From positions 21,811,501 through 21,875,500 of the forward strand of contig OX485805.1 of assembly GCA_950295325.1 (NCBI GenBank): a stretch of 64,000 nucleotides of DNA, written 5' to 3'. The DNA is from Polytrichum commune (taxonomy: Eukaryota; Streptophyta; Polytrichopsida; Polytrichales; Polytrichaceae). This document shows, piece after piece, positions 63,591-64,000 of this stretch. The notes under the pieces were generated by a model. That model saw only the letters and a list, made by a program, of their open reading frames with translations, made no database searches and had not been told where the DNA came from. The translations under genes and the position numbers were made by a program. Every line of letters starts with the position of its first letter. Position 1 is the first letter of the stretch.

Positions 63591-64000
63591 ACTCTCTGGC
63601 GACTTGTGATCATGATCCGGAACCCATAGTCTAGGCAACCATCAATACGAGGAAGGTGGGATATTGGAAGATCGCTTCATCTGAGTACTATGAAAAAAAC
63701 AAGAATTAATAAAATAAATCTACAACTTGGAATATTTCTGAACCGTAGGGTGCAGTGTCCACTACGATGGCCTTTTGTTCACTACAATGAGCCTCCGTTC
63801 AGAAACAGCCGATTGCCATTCCCTGAACGCCCGACACTAGAGAAACGTTCTCCGTTGTGCTTTCTGCACGAATCTATCCTTGAAAACTCCATCTGATTCT
63901 AGAACCACCCTTACAAATGCTTAATCTCCTACATTCACTCTCAACAGATACTTAAATCCCTAAAACACACCCACAGATGATGCTTAATCTCCTAAACCAA
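63591..64000. other. Presumed C4H intron 1, no other feature
   Basis: About 400 bp of non-coding sequence running to the window edge. I found no C4H exon 1 in it. Confidence 0.4.

Overview
The window is nuclear DNA of a land plant, most likely a bryophyte such as a moss. The evidence is an intact plant caleosin with spliceosomal introns, a cinnamate 4-hydroxylase (C4H/CYP73), two intronless plant type IIB calmodulin-regulated Ca2+-ATPases that resemble moss PCA1 in length and layout, TTTAGGG-type telomeric repeats, and many plant transposons. The species call is inference; the plant call is firm. Ordinary host genes are few: Ca2+-ATPase copy 1 (7219-10533, +), caleosin (23023-25702, -, six exons), Ca2+-ATPase copy 2 (49903-53187, -) and the 3' exons of C4H (60980-63100, -). 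The rest is mostly transposable-element DNA and repeats.

Layout. 1-7 kb: repeats and a decayed LINE. 7.2-10.5 kb: Ca2+-ATPase 1. 12.4-16.4 kb: two opposed solo LTRs of one family, each with its own 5-bp target duplication; the first is split by an 876-bp Harbinger-type MITE with TTA target duplications. 16.4-22.6 kb: tandem repeats, a decayed MULE, and a pogo-like element with an HTH remnant. 23-25.7 kb: caleosin. 28,026-47,965: one 19.9-kb composite transposon. 48-49.9 kb: tandem repeats. 49.9-53.2 kb: Ca2+-ATPase 2. 53.3-60.9 kb: minisatellite and gene-poor DNA. 61-63.1 kb: C4H.

The composite element is the highlight. Its outer shell is a PIF/Harbinger transposon (matching 23-bp terminal inverted repeats, TAA target duplication) with the usual two genes: a DDE transposase (+) and a MYB/SANT-like protein (-). 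The MYB gene's exon 1 is at the far right and exon 2 at the far left; they join in frame across a 16.7-kb intron. Inside that intron lies a second 15.9-kb element (30,369-46,248) with perfect 24-bp inverted repeats and a putative 4-bp ATTA target duplication. It carries a multi-exon gene fusing a ParB-like DGQH domain to a DNA-methyltransferase-like region, an FCP1/HAD-like gene, a proline/serine-rich coiled-coil gene, and a DUF7869-like gene with RNase H-like acidic motifs that could be its transposase. About 30 copies of a 22-bp palindrome (arms GTTTGGGTCG / CGACCCAAAC) are scattered through this inner element, mostly in introns, including a 16-copy 32-bp array and a 79-bp array next to a splice acceptor. 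The same arms form a hairpin in the MITE at 13.8 kb. This copy looks dead: tandem stops in the Harbinger transposase, a hAT insertion and a TGA in the ParB-methyltransferase gene, and a poly-A frameshift in the DUF7869-like gene.

The two Ca2+-ATPases are inverted copies about 39 kb apart. Their C-terminal two thirds are nearly identical even at silent sites, while the N-terminal third is clearly diverged, a pattern that suggests gene conversion.
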